NCBI GenBank assembly: GCA_023457495.1
Contig: JAEWLQ010000113.1
Location: forward strand, 129,486 to 193,485
Direction: 5' to 3'
From: Pseudomonadota bacterium
GTDB taxonomy: Bacteria; Pseudomonadota; Gammaproteobacteria; Steroidobacterales; Steroidobacteraceae
DNA length: 64,000 nt
Under the pieces are notes generated by a model. That model saw only the letters and a list, made by a program, of their open reading frames with translations, searched no databases and was not told the DNA's origin. Positions 34,809-42,749 of the stretch are shown one piece after another (position 1 is the first letter of the stretch; each line of letters starts with the position of its first letter). The position numbers and the translations under genes were made by a program.

Positions 34809-34994
34809 ATGAATGTGAACGTGAATGGATTCTGGGGCCTGCTCGTCCTCATCGCGGACGTGTGGGCCATCGTGAGCATTTTCTCGAGCACCGCGACGAC
34901 GGGACGCAAGGTCCTGTGGACCGTGCTGGTCATCCTCTTGCCCGTGGTCGGATTCATCATCTGGCTTCTCTTGGGGCCCAAGAAGCCGAAGTAG
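34809..34994 (+). CDS. Small PLDc_N-type membrane protein
   Basis: A 61-residue protein with two membrane segments: F-W-G-L-L-V-L-I-A-D-V-W-A-I near the start, and V-L-W-T-V-L-V-I-L-L-P-V-V-G-F-I, followed by I-W-L-L-L-G-P-K-K-P-K. This is the pattern of the phospholipase-D-nuclease N-terminal (PLDc_N) family of stand-alone mini-proteins, whose function is unknown. The ATG has GGAAG upstream. The convergent gene that follows ends 1 bp after its stop. Confidence 0.8.
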   Translation: MNVNVNGFWGLLVLIADVWAIVSIFSSTATTGRKVLWTVLVILLPVVGFIIWLLLGPKKPK

Positions 34995-34995
34995 C

Positions 34996-35193
34996 TCAGG
35001 GGCTGGCCGGGGATTCTGACACGCTCGCGGCGTCGGTGTGCTGGCAGCGCGGATCGTCCTTCCAGCGCGTGTTCGCGCGGAACGCCGCGCAGCTGCAGAC
35101 CCATTGGGACTCGTGACCCCAGTCGAGCAGGCCGATTTCGTATCCGTCCGGGGTTCGGCGCACTTCCACCGCGCCAATCGCTCGCAGGTTCAT
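34996..35193 (-). CDS. Small SWIM-type zinc-finger protein
   Basis: A 65-residue protein. Residues C33-S-C35 and C50-Q-H52 form the C-x-C-x(n)-C-x-H pattern of SWIM zinc fingers, with n = 14. The N-terminal half is strand-like (V-E-V-R-R-T-P-D-G-Y-E-I). SWIM domains bind DNA or proteins, but normally inside larger proteins such as transposases or helicases. Here it stands alone. The M at 35193 (M-N-L-R-A-I) is preferred over 35280, whose extension looks non-coding. Confidence 0.65.
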   Translation of the reverse strand: MNLRAIGAVEVRRTPDGYEIGLLDWGHESQWVCSCAAFRANTRWKDDPRCQHTDAASVSESPASP

Positions 35194-35295
35194 GGCCGAC
35201 ACGTTACGCGGCCGTCCCGCGGAAAACGTGTCGCAACCCGCGGAATGTCGACGCGACCGTGCGTCGCGAATCGCCGTCACCGCACGGGGCGAACC

Positions 35296-35877
35296 CTAGT
35301 CGTTACACAGCAGTTCCATCTTGCGGACCGCGAGATCCGCGGCTTCCTGCGTCGTCGCGCTGGCCAGTTCCTGCTTCGCGGCATCGCATTTCAATGCTTC
35401 GTCGCGCACGTCGTCGTCGACGGCTCTCAGGGCCGTGGCGTACGAGGGCTCGCAATGACCCGGTGAAGCGCGCCGGATGTTCGCCCGCTGGCCCACGCGT
35501 TCGACCGCCACGCAGTCGCCGACACGGATCTCGCGCTGGTCGGTCACGATGCGCGTCGTCGAGCCGCTCGACATCTGTACGGTGTACGCCCAGCCGGTGC
35601 GATCTCCACCGGCCGCGGCGCCCGCGGCGGTACCGAGCGCGGCGCCGGCGATCGCCGTGCCGACCCGGTTGCGATTGTCGCCGGCCATCAGTCCAACCGT
35701 GCCGCCGATGAGCGCGCCCTGTGCCGCCGTCGAGTTCAGTTCAACCTGCTCGGCATTGCGGACGATTCCGAAATCGACCGTGGCGCTCTGTCCCACCCGA
35801 TGCGTCGTGGATTCACATCCCATGACGATCAGGCCGACGAAAGCAGTTAGTGCCGCAAAGACGTTTCTGTTGGTCAT
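35296..35877 (-). CDS. SlyB-like glycine-zipper lipoprotein
   Basis: A 193-residue lipoprotein: signal ends in V-M-G-C with the lipid-carrying cysteine near residue 21. A glycine-zipper membrane part follows (G-A-L-I-G-G-T-V-G-L-M-A-G, A-I-A-G-A-A-L-G-T-A-A-G-A-A-A-G-G), then a strand region G-W-A-Y-T-V-Q as in outer-membrane lipoprotein SlyB. Residues beyond 140 are an added helical tail with two cysteines. SlyB-type proteins stabilise the outer membrane under stress. A copy of the 18-bp near-palindrome lies 48 bp upstream. Confidence 0.82.
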   Translation of the reverse strand: MTNRNVFAALTAFVGLIVMGCESTTHRVGQSATVDFGIVRNAEQVELNSTAAQGALIGGTVGLMAGDNRNRVGTAIAGAALGTAAGAAAGGDRTGWAYTVQMSSGSTTRIVTDQREIRVGDCVAVERVGQRANIRRASPGHCEPSYATALRAVDDDVRDEALKCDAAKQELASATTQEAADLAVRKMELLCND

Positions 35878-35924
35878 GTCGAACCTCGCTTAAGGCCATT
35901 CTCCGCGCGACGGCCGTCATGACG

Positions 35925-35942
35925 ATCAGACCAAGGGGCAAT
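35925..35942 (-). promoter_or_regulatory. Copy of the 18-bp GGACC-WW-GGTYY motif, upstream of the SlyB-like gene
   Basis: On the minus strand it reads ATTGCCCCTTGGTCTGAT. Its last 11 bases are identical to those of the copy at 59923-59940. Confidence 0.45.
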
Positions 35943-36024
35943 GATGTGAGACGCAACCACGGGCGACCGCGGCCGCGCAGCGCGCGTCCGCGGTGTCATT
36001 CGACACTAGCTGCAAGCGGGCGTC

Positions 36025-36654
36025 CTACGCCGGCTTGCCACTCGTGTGATCGTGATGATCGTGTTCGGCCGCGGCGATCCCGAGCCGCGTGGCGCGCAGC
36101 TCGAGTTCCTCCTTGGTATTGCGCTTCTTGATGCCATGCAGCCGCATCGCGAACGCGCACCACAGCGCGCCGAACACGATGGAATACATGCCGATCAGCC
36201 AGACCACGGCCATCGCGCCCGCGCGGGGCTGCGCGAACAACATGATGCCGAAGGCCATCGAGACCAGGCCGGTCAGGCCGAGCCAGAACTCGTTGGCGAT
36301 CTCCTTGCGCAGCCGGATCGCGGCCACGAGCAGCAATACACCGCCGATCAATGCCCAGGCGGCGACCAGGAACAGCAGGACCAGCGCGGTCAGGTGCGGC
36401 TGCAGGAACGTCACGGCCGCCGCGGCGAGTGCCACCGCGCCTTCGAGCGCGAGGCTCCACCGCGGCCCGGTCGGCGCACCGGATACCGCGGCCACGATCG
36501 CGATGATGCCGCTGATGAGTGCGTAGAAGCCCCATAAGACCACGAGCGTCGTGAGCGTCGCTTCCGGCAGGGTCAATGCAATGACGCCGAACAGGATTGC
36601 CACGACGCCGCGCCCCAGCATCGCCCACCAGTTGTTTGCCAGCTCTCGCAACAT
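36025..36654 (-). CDS. HdeD/DUF308 family membrane protein
   Basis: A 209-residue inner-membrane protein with six hydrophobic segments in two DUF308 repeats. It starts W-W-A-M-L-G-R-G-V-V-A-I-L-F-G, the usual HdeD beginning. E. coli HdeD is linked to acid resistance. The cytoplasmic tail ends in a histidine-rich H-D-H-H-D-H that may bind metal. It stands alone, 147 bp from the SlyB-like gene, and points away from the outer-membrane gene at 36837. Confidence 0.88.
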   Translation of the reverse strand: MLRELANNWWAMLGRGVVAILFGVIALTLPEATLTTLVVLWGFYALISGIIAIVAAVSGAPTGPRWSLALEGAVALAAAAVTFLQPHLTALVLLFLVAAWALIGGVLLLVAAIRLRKEIANEFWLGLTGLVSMAFGIMLFAQPRAGAMAVVWLIGMYSIVFGALWCAFAMRLHGIKKRNTKEELELRATRLGIAAAEHDHHDHTSGKPA

Positions 36655-36836
36655 GGTAGTTACCCCCGAATGAAACGGGCTCGAGGCCGGCGAGCGAGGT
36701 ACTGACCGTTCACCTCGAAGTCCGATTGGCCATTGACGCTAGTCCCACGCGCCGGCCGTGGGCATTGGACTTTGTCCGTATCCCTAAGCCCATCGGCCGA
36801 TGTACTCCCCTACGCGCTCGTCGCAGGCTCACGCCG

Positions 36837-37763
36837 ATGCGAGTCCCTGCGCCCTGCCACGCCGCTCTCCTGGCGCTCACGCTGGCGCTGGCTTCTCGCG
36901 GCGCCGTCGCGCAGGAGCTGGAGCCGCGCTCTTACGCGGCGAGCCCGACCGGTTTGAACCTCATCGTGGGAGGATTCGCGCGTTCGAGCGGCGACGTGTT
37001 GCCCGATCCGAGCGCGCCCATCGAAGACATCGAGGCGGAGATCAACGCCGCCATCCTCGGTTACGCGCGCACCTTCGGTTTCCTCGGCCGCTCGTCCAGC
37101 GTCGCCCTCGCGGTGCCCTACGTGAACGCGGATGTGACCGGGCTGGTGTTCGGCACCACGCGCGGCCACGTCGAAAGAACGGGACTCGGCGACACGCGAA
37201 TCCGGTTCGCGGTGAACCTGTACGGATCGCCGGCGCGCAGTCCCGGCGAATTCGCGCGTGAAAAGCCGGGCGCAACGTTTGGCGCGAGTCTCATCGTGGC
37301 CGCGCCGACCGGCCAGTACGACCCCGCCCGCCTGATCAACATCGGCGCGCACCGCTGGGCCTTCAAACCGGAGATCGGATTCGCCTGCCCGTACGGCAAG
37401 TGGATCTTCGAAGGTTACGCGGGCGTGTGGCTGTTCACGGACAACGGCAACTACTTCGGCGGCCAGTTGCGCGAGCAGGATCCGCTGACCAGCCTGCAGG
37501 CGCACGTGAGTTACACCTTCCGTCCGCGCCTGTGGCTCGCGGCCAACTCGACCTGGTATGACGGCGGCGCCACCACGATCAACGGCGTGCCACGTCTCGA
37601 CCGGCAATCGAACACGCGTTTCGGCGTCACGCTTTCGCTGCCCATGACGGCGCGCCAGTCCCTCAAGCTCGCCTGGAGCGACGGGGTATCGACCCGTATC
37701 GGCAGCGACTTCAGCACCTGGGGCGTGTTCTGGACCTACGCCTGGGCCGACGGCGCGATGTAG
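36837..37763 (+). CDS. Outer-membrane protein of the phenol-degradation MetA-like family
   Basis: A 308-residue exported protein: signal peptide H-A-A-L-L-A-L-T-L-A-L-A-S-R-G-A-V-A-Q, then an all-beta barrel starting R-S-Y-A-A-S-P-T-G-L-N and rich in G-x-aromatic turns. The pattern fits PF13557 (putative MetA-pathway of phenol degradation), a family of outer-membrane channels named from one plasmid operon; no aromatic-degradation genes are nearby, so the name should not be taken as function. The ATG at 36837 begins the signal peptide. It converges with the DUF2780 gene. Confidence 0.8.
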   Translation: MRVPAPCHAALLALTLALASRGAVAQELEPRSYAASPTGLNLIVGGFARSSGDVLPDPSAPIEDIEAEINAAILGYARTFGFLGRSSSVALAVPYVNADVTGLVFGTTRGHVERTGLGDTRIRFAVNLYGSPARSPGEFAREKPGATFGASLIVAAPTGQYDPARLINIGAHRWAFKPEIGFACPYGKWIFEGYAGVWLFTDNGNYFGGQLREQDPLTSLQAHVSYTFRPRLWLAANSTWYDGGATTINGVPRLDRQSNTRFGVTLSLPMTARQSLKLAWSDGVSTRIGSDFSTWGVFWTYAWADGAM

Positions 37764-37771
37764 TTAGCCCA

Positions 37772-38251
37772 TCACATGACGCGCGAGACCAGGTCGCCGG
37801 CATCGTCCGCGCCCTGCTGGACGAGCCACGCGCGCATCACCGGCACGAACTTCGCGGCCGCGGCGCCGGGAATGCCGATCCGGTCGAACACCGCGGCGAG
37901 ATCGTCCTTGTCGTCGATCGGCCGCGTTACCACGCCCTGCGCCGCCGCGGCTTCCGCGAGTTGTTCGGCCTCGGGCACCGCCGCCACGATCACCTGGTAG
38001 TCCTGGTCCGTGAGAAATCCGCGCGCCATCGCGAGCACCGCGCCCACGCCGCGCCCCGCCTGCATCTTCGATATCCCGAGACGCGTGGACAATGTCTCGA
38101 GCAGCGGATTCGCCGCGACGTATTGTACGCGAGTCACCGAGGGCGCGGCATCGCGGCCCGGCCCCGCGTCCAGTACCGGTTGCGCATGGCCCCGCCACGG
38201 CACGGCGAACAGGGCCGTCAGCATCAGCGCACGCAATCGCGCCAGGCGCAT
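37772..38251 (-). CDS. Exported DUF2780-like protein
   Basis: A 159-residue protein with a signal peptide (L-R-A-L-M-L-T-A-L-F-A-V-P-W-R-G-H-A-Q) and a helical domain starting L-L-E-T-L-S-T-R-L-G-I-S-K-M-Q-A, then G-V-G-A-V-L-A-M-A-R-G-F-L. This is the DUF2780 pattern. Function unknown. A copy of the 18-bp near-palindrome lies 65 bp upstream. Confidence 0.75.
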   Translation of the reverse strand: MRLARLRALMLTALFAVPWRGHAQPVLDAGPGRDAAPSVTRVQYVAANPLLETLSTRLGISKMQAGRGVGAVLAMARGFLTDQDYQVIVAAVPEAEQLAEAAAAQGVVTRPIDDKDDLAAVFDRIGIPGAAAAKFVPVMRAWLVQQGADDAGDLVSRVM

Positions 38252-38315
38252 GGCGCCTCCTCGTGACTAACTACCAGGGTACCGGAGAATCTTAGGCGCG
38301 ATTCCGGTCCGGACA

Positions 38316-38333
38316 ATCGGACCAATTGCCGAT
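38316..38333 (+). promoter_or_regulatory. Copy of the 18-bp motif upstream of the DUF2780 gene
   Basis: ATCGGACCAATTGCCGAT keeps the left half fully and 15 of 18 consensus positions overall. Confidence 0.4.
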
Positions 38334-38360
38334 CCAGCCCGCGCGGCGGGCGCCGGGCGC

Positions 38361-39923
38361 TCAGGTCGAGGGCAACACCACGCGGAACGCGGAACCGCCG
38401 GCCGCTCCGGACGTCAGGGAGATCTTGCCCCCGTGCGCATCAACTATCGCGCGGCAGATCGCAAGCCCGAGTCCCACTCCCCGCGGCTTCGTGCTGAAGA
38501 ACGGATCGAAGATACGCGCCACGTGTTCGGGAAGGATTCCCGTCCCCGAATCCTCGACGCTGATCGCGACGCCGGTGGCGCCATTACGCATCGAGCGCAC
38601 GCGCAGCCGGCGCGCCCGGTTGGTGACTGCCTGCATGGATTCGAGCGCATTCATTTCCAGGTTCACGAGCACCTGCAGCAGGCGCCCGCGATCGCCCGTC
38701 ACCGCGGGCAGGTTCGGATCGGCCTCGAGTTGCAGCGAGACGTGATGCGCTTCGAGCTCGGCATGCAACAGCAGCAGCGATTCTTTCACCAGCTCGTCCA
38801 CCGACACCGGCGCCGCATCGTGGGATCCGGCGAGCACCTGTCGCATGGAGTCGATGATCTGGCCGGCGCGATGACCTTCGCTCGAGATGTCCTCGAGCGC
38901 CGCGCGCACCTCTTCCAGGTCGGCGGGGTCCTTCTGAAGCAGCCGCAGCGCGGCGTCGCCGTTGACGATCACCGCACTCAGCGGCTGGTGCAGCTCGTGC
39001 GCGATCGATTCGATCAATACCTCGAGCGTCATGCGTTTGCCTTCGCGGTCACGCGCGCGCCCCGCGGCGGCGATCGCGAGCCGGGTGTAGGTCTTGGTCG
39101 ATTCGGTGATCAGCAGCGCCAGCACCACGCTCGACGCCAGCAGCCCGATAAGGCGCCCGACATACCACGCGACGGTGAAACGGTTGTCCGCGACGGCGAG
39201 CAGGATGATTTCCACGACGCAGCCCGCGATGACGACCATGAGCCACGATTCGATCATGGAGCCGCGGCCGCGCCGCACCGCGAGGATCGCCACGACGCTC
39301 ACGGCCACGACCACCATTGCAACGCCGCCCGCGACATCGGGGTTCACCCTCAGCTCGTCGATCATCAACTCCGGCAGAAACGGCCCCGCGGCGATGACCG
39401 CCCAGGTGAACGCGACGACCAGCAGCAACGTCACGACGGCCGAATGCAGGATCGCCGAGCGCACCGCGGCGGGCTCGGCCGGCAACCTGCCGCGCCGGTC
39501 ACGCAGCAATACGTATGCGATCGTCGCGGCCGGCACACCGAGGTGCAGCAGCCCGGAGAGCCAGGCAGCGGTGTCGATCTGTCCGCCTAACAACCCGGAT
39601 TCGGAGAACGCGCCGGGAAACGTCAGCACGTGCGAAACGAGAGTGCCGGCCGTGAACAGGAAGCCGCATGCCAGCACGAGCAGCGCACGGGATTGCGTGA
39701 TGGCGACCTGCGCGAAGAGCAAGATGGCCGTGATGAGGCCGATCAGGAACAGCAGCGTGTTGATGATCGGGACGAACGCGTCGGCGCGCGCCCATTGCAC
39801 GTCGCGAAACGGCAGCGCCAACACGAACGCCGCAAGCAGTACCACCAGGAACATCCTGATGAAGCGCTGCTGCGCGGAAGTGGGAGGAAGAGCGGAGAAT
39901 AGGTATGCGTGTTCCCTTAACAC
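38361..39923 (-). CDS. Membrane histidine kinase with MASE4-type sensor
   Basis: A 520-residue kinase. The first 270 residues hold about eight membrane segments resembling MASE4, a sensor domain with unknown ligand. HisKA follows, with the phospho-acceptor in S-I-A-H-E-L-H-Q-P-L-S-A-V-I, then HATPase (N-A-L-E-S-M, D-S-G-T-G-I-L, G-V-G-L-G-L-A-I-C). The H-E-L-x-Q-P-L form marks the FixL/NtrB-like class. The GTG at 39923 has GAGGAGG close upstream; the 19 codons before it look non-coding. No response regulator is adjacent, so its partner must be elsewhere. Confidence 0.9.
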   Translation of the reverse strand: MLREHAYLFSALPPTSAQQRFIRMFLVVLLAAFVLALPFRDVQWARADAFVPIINTLLFLIGLITAILLFAQVAITQSRALLVLACGFLFTAGTLVSHVLTFPGAFSESGLLGGQIDTAAWLSGLLHLGVPAATIAYVLLRDRRGRLPAEPAAVRSAILHSAVVTLLLVVAFTWAVIAAGPFLPELMIDELRVNPDVAGGVAMVVVAVSVVAILAVRRGRGSMIESWLMVVIAGCVVEIILLAVADNRFTVAWYVGRLIGLLASSVVLALLITESTKTYTRLAIAAAGRARDREGKRMTLEVLIESIAHELHQPLSAVIVNGDAALRLLQKDPADLEEVRAALEDISSEGHRAGQIIDSMRQVLAGSHDAAPVSVDELVKESLLLLHAELEAHHVSLQLEADPNLPAVTGDRGRLLQVLVNLEMNALESMQAVTNRARRLRVRSMRNGATGVAISVEDSGTGILPEHVARIFDPFFSTKPRGVGLGLAICRAIVDAHGGKISLTSGAAGGSAFRVVLPST

Positions 39924-40060
39924 GTCGCCTCCTCGTGAATCCGAACCACTGAACTGGCGCGAATACCGACGCGCAGTCATTGTAAGAGTGTTTCGGGATC
40001 AGGAATACATGGCACAACGCAGATTGTTAATGAGCCTTTCGTGCATCGGACGCCGACCAA

Positions 40061-40081
40061 CGCATTTGTGAGACAAATGCG
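40061..40081. repeat. Perfect 21-bp inverted repeat between two histidine-kinase genes
   Basis: CGCATTTGT, GAG, ACAAATGCG: two perfect 9-bp arms with a 3-bp spacer. It lies 36 bp beyond the stop of the upstream kinase and 138 bp before the start of the next. No T-run follows, so an operator is more likely than a terminator. Confidence 0.6.
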
Positions 40082-40117
40082 AAACATGCGCGCAGGTGTT
40101 CGGCCGTCGTCGCAGAT

Positions 40118-41242
40118 TCAGGCCCGGTTCAGCTTGGGCGCTTCGAAGCGAAACGTCGCGCCTCGTCCCGGATTGTTGACCACGTTGAGGTGACCGCCAT
40201 GCTCCTCGGCGATCGAACGCGCGATCGCGAGGCCGAGCCCGACGCCCTCCTTGCGTGTCGTGAAGAATGCTTCGAACACTTTCGGCAGGTATTCCGCAGA
40301 GATGCCGCAACCATTGTCGGTGACCGTGAGCACGGGCGTGCCGGCATCCAGACTGGTTCTCAACACCACCTGGCAATTGTCATCGCCGGTCTCTTCCGCG
40401 GCATCGATGGCGTTGGCGACGAGATTCGTGACCAATTGCTGCAGTGAAACACGATCACCGCTCACCTCGAGCTTGCCGGCATACAGGTCCTCGCGCAGCG
40501 CGACGTTGCGCCGGCGCGCTTCGGCCGCGAGCATGCGCAGCGTGTCGCGCGCGATGTCGTTCAGATCGAGCATCACCCGTTCACGTGGGCGCTGCATCGT
40601 GAGTGCGCGCAGCCGGTCCACGATGTCCGCCGCGGAGGCGCTCGCTTCCTGGATGTCCTGCAGGATGGACTTGAGCTCGACCAGATCGAGTTTGTCGCCG
40701 CGCTCCAAGGTCAGGGTGGCCGCGCTCACGTTGGCGAAGATGGCCGCGAGGGGCTGCTTGACCTCGTGAACGATCATCGCCGAGAGCTCGCCGAGCAACG
40801 CGAGCCGTCCCGCGTGGGCGAGCCGCTGGCGCGTGATCGCGAGCTCGCGCTCCGCCTGCTTGAGCTCGGTGACGTCGCGGCAGGTGCACAACATGGAGCC
40901 ACCCTGGATCGACACGTGCTTCAGGTGGATCAGCAGGACGCGTGGGTCGCCGGACTTCGAGACGACTTCGCGTTCGACGTTGCGGATTTCTCCGCGCGCG
41001 ACGAGCTCCTCCAGGTCGCAAACGCGGCCGCCGAGAAAGCGGTCGATGCTGCGCATCGCGCGCACTTCATCGGGTGAGTAGCCGAAGATAACATCGACGT
41101 TCGGACAGACGTAGGTGAATACGCCCTGGTCGTCCGTCATGAACACGGCGTCGGAGATGCTGCCGAGCGTCGCGCGATGCAGCTCTTCCGAATCCCGCAG
41201 TGCCTGGTAACTGCTCGATCTGCCGCCGTTGATAGGGTTCAT
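40118..41242 (-). CDS. Soluble PAS-containing histidine kinase, FixL/NtrB-like
   Basis: A 374-residue cytoplasmic kinase. A PAS domain at about 20-140 (S-I-S-D-A-V-F-M-T-D-D-Q-G) is followed by HisKA with the phospho-acceptor in M-I-V-H-E-V-K-Q-P-L-A-A-I and a HATPase domain (N-L-V-A-N-A-I-D-A-A, D-N-G-C-G-I-S, G-V-G-L-G-L-A-I-A). The PAS shows no obvious heme histidine. The M at 41242 is chosen because the domain begins just after; upstream codons look non-coding. No dedicated regulator is adjacent. Confidence 0.88.
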   Translation of the reverse strand: MNPINGGRSSSYQALRDSEELHRATLGSISDAVFMTDDQGVFTYVCPNVDVIFGYSPDEVRAMRSIDRFLGGRVCDLEELVARGEIRNVEREVVSKSGDPRVLLIHLKHVSIQGGSMLCTCRDVTELKQAERELAITRQRLAHAGRLALLGELSAMIVHEVKQPLAAIFANVSAATLTLERGDKLDLVELKSILQDIQEASASAADIVDRLRALTMQRPRERVMLDLNDIARDTLRMLAAEARRRNVALREDLYAGKLEVSGDRVSLQQLVTNLVANAIDAAEETGDDNCQVVLRTSLDAGTPVLTVTDNGCGISAEYLPKVFEAFFTTRKEGVGLGLAIARSIAEEHGGHLNVVNNPGRGATFRFEAPKLNRA

Positions 41243-41433
41243 CCGGGGAGATTGCCGCAATACGGTGCGGCATGCACCTGTTAGGCCTGACCGCCCCATA
41301 TCGGTGCATGGCGCCGCGCAATCGAAACCCGCAGAAAAATCGTCCGGACAACGCGGCGCGGTAGAGAGTCCGCGCACCGCCGCCCCCCAGCCTCGCTTTC
41401 CGGAGAACGGCGGCACGCGGACGGGGCAACTAA

Positions 41434-42063
41434 CTACATGCGGCGCATCCAGCGACGCGTCGTGAGACCCGCGCCGAGTGCGATCAACATCGAACCGAGC
41501 AGTCCGAGCAGCGGCAGCGTCCCGGCCGTGCGCGGCAGATCCGAATAGGTATCACTCGTCTGCGCGACCTGTTCGGCCGGGCGCGTGGTCACCGGAACGA
41601 TCACCGCGACCGCCACCGGTGTCGCGGAGGGGGTGTCTTCCGTGTAGAAATTCGCGGCAAGGCGGTCTTCCGGTATGTAGAACGTGAGCTGGTCTCCGGG
41701 GCTCAGCCGGGCAATGGCCGTCTTGCGGCCATCGACTTCTATTTCCATGCCCGCCGGCGGATTCAGCCGGACCGGATCGGTGCCGCGCTGGAATCGCACG
41801 TCGAGCTCTTCGCCGCGCCGTCCGACTCGCGTCACCTCGCCCTGGAACTTCACGAATGTCTTGCCGTCCTTCTTCACGACTTCGCGGCACGCGACGGCGA
41901 TGCGCGGAAATCGCTCGAGCGTTTCCTGCGACCAGACAATCTGCGTGCAGTTCTCGGCATTGTCGGCGGTGAATGCCTTGGCGAGCGAACCCTGCTGTGC
42001 AAGTGCGCCGCCGCCCACCGCGAGGGCGATTACGGCCGCGATCGACGTGGCGTAACGTTTCAT
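41434..42063 (-). CDS. Probable sortase substrate with LPRTA sorting tail
   Basis: A 209-residue exported protein: signal peptide (residues 1-22, K-R-Y-A-T-S-I-A-A-V-I-A-L-A), a mature strand-rich domain (about 30-140) with two cysteines (C39, C59), a Thr/Pro/Val-rich linker (145-172), then L-P-R-T-A at 176-180, a hydrophobic segment and the basic end T-T-R-R-W-M-R-R-M. That tail is a full cell-wall-sorting signal, and L-P-x-T-A is what class D sortases cut. The ATG at 42063 overlaps the sortase stop (ATGA) and has GGAGA upstream. What it is attached to in a Gram-negative cell is unknown. Confidence 0.8.
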   Translation of the reverse strand: MKRYATSIAAVIALAVGGGALAQQGSLAKAFTADNAENCTQIVWSQETLERFPRIAVACREVVKKDGKTFVKFQGEVTRVGRRGEELDVRFQRGTDPVRLNPPAGMEIEVDGRKTAIARLSPGDQLTFYIPEDRLAANFYTEDTPSATPVAVAVIVPVTTRPAEQVAQTSDTYSDLPRTAGTLPLLGLLGSMLIALGAGLTTRRWMRRM

Positions 42064-42746
42064 GGCTGTCTCCAATTGTTGACCTGTAGTGATTCACCGT
42101 CGCGGGAACTCTTGCTCCTGCCCGCGTCGTCGAGTTCCGCGCGAACGATGAATCGTTGCGGCGCGGAGCCGACGAAATAGAACGGGTAACACGTCACCAG
42201 CGTGACGGTCGGTACGCGCGTGGGCGCGAGTACGCTGTTGTCCTCGGAATCGACGATCCGCAGGTCGACGATGCGATATCGCTTCGTCTGTCCGCGGAAG
42301 TCGAGGTACAACTCGCCCTCGACCGCGACATCCTTGAGCGCGCGAAAGTAGCCATCGCGATGCGCCGCGATGCCGACGTTGCCGCCCTGCATCAGCGGCC
42401 GCACGCCATCGATGAGCCCGGCGCCTCGATTGAGGTTCACCTCGCTCACGGACCCATAAACCGGCACTTCTAGGGATATGGAAGGAATGCGCAGCAGCGC
42501 CTCGGGACTGCCCACTTCCCTTTGCGCGTTCACATAGGCCGCCACACGCTGGTGGGACCACAATGACTGGTCGGCAGGCCTGTGTGCCTCAACCTGGGCA
42601 TCGGCCAACCGCATCTCGGCGCGAATTTCCGCGACGCCGGCCGCGTGGGCCTGCGCGGTCCACAACCGCAATCCCAGGTAGCTCGCGAGCAGCACACCAC
42701 CCGCGATCCAGGCGATTGTCTCCAGCGAGGTGCGTCCGTGGCTCAA
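42060..42746 (-). CDS. Sortase (class D-like transpeptidase)
   Basis: A 228-residue protein with an N-terminal membrane anchor (about 10-30). The catalytic triad is visible: H129 in G-I-A-A-H-R-D-G-Y-F, C186 in V-T-L-V-T-C-Y-P-F and R198 in P-Q-R-F-I-V-R. The sortase fold start I-P-S-I-S-L-E-V-P-V-Y-G is also present. It would cut L-P-x-T-like tails and join the protein to an amine. It begins with TTG, three bases after the DUF1214 stop and behind GGAG. Sortases are uncommon in Gammaproteobacteria; a dedicated substrate directly follows. Confidence 0.9.
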   Translation of the reverse strand: MSHGRTSLETIAWIAGGVLLASYLGLRLWTAQAHAAGVAEIRAEMRLADAQVEAHRPADQSLWSHQRVAAYVNAQREVGSPEALLRIPSISLEVPVYGSVSEVNLNRGAGLIDGVRPLMQGGNVGIAAHRDGYFRALKDVAVEGELYLDFRGQTKRYRIVDLRIVDSEDNSVLAPTRVPTVTLVTCYPFYFVGSAPQRFIVRAELDDAGRSKSSRDGESLQVNNWRQP

Positions 42747-42749
42747 GGT

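Noticed and set aside
36717..36726. Another copy of the 18-bp motif between hdeD and the outer-membrane gene
   Set aside because: Only one half (ATCGGACTT on the minus strand) fits; the other half is not recognisable.
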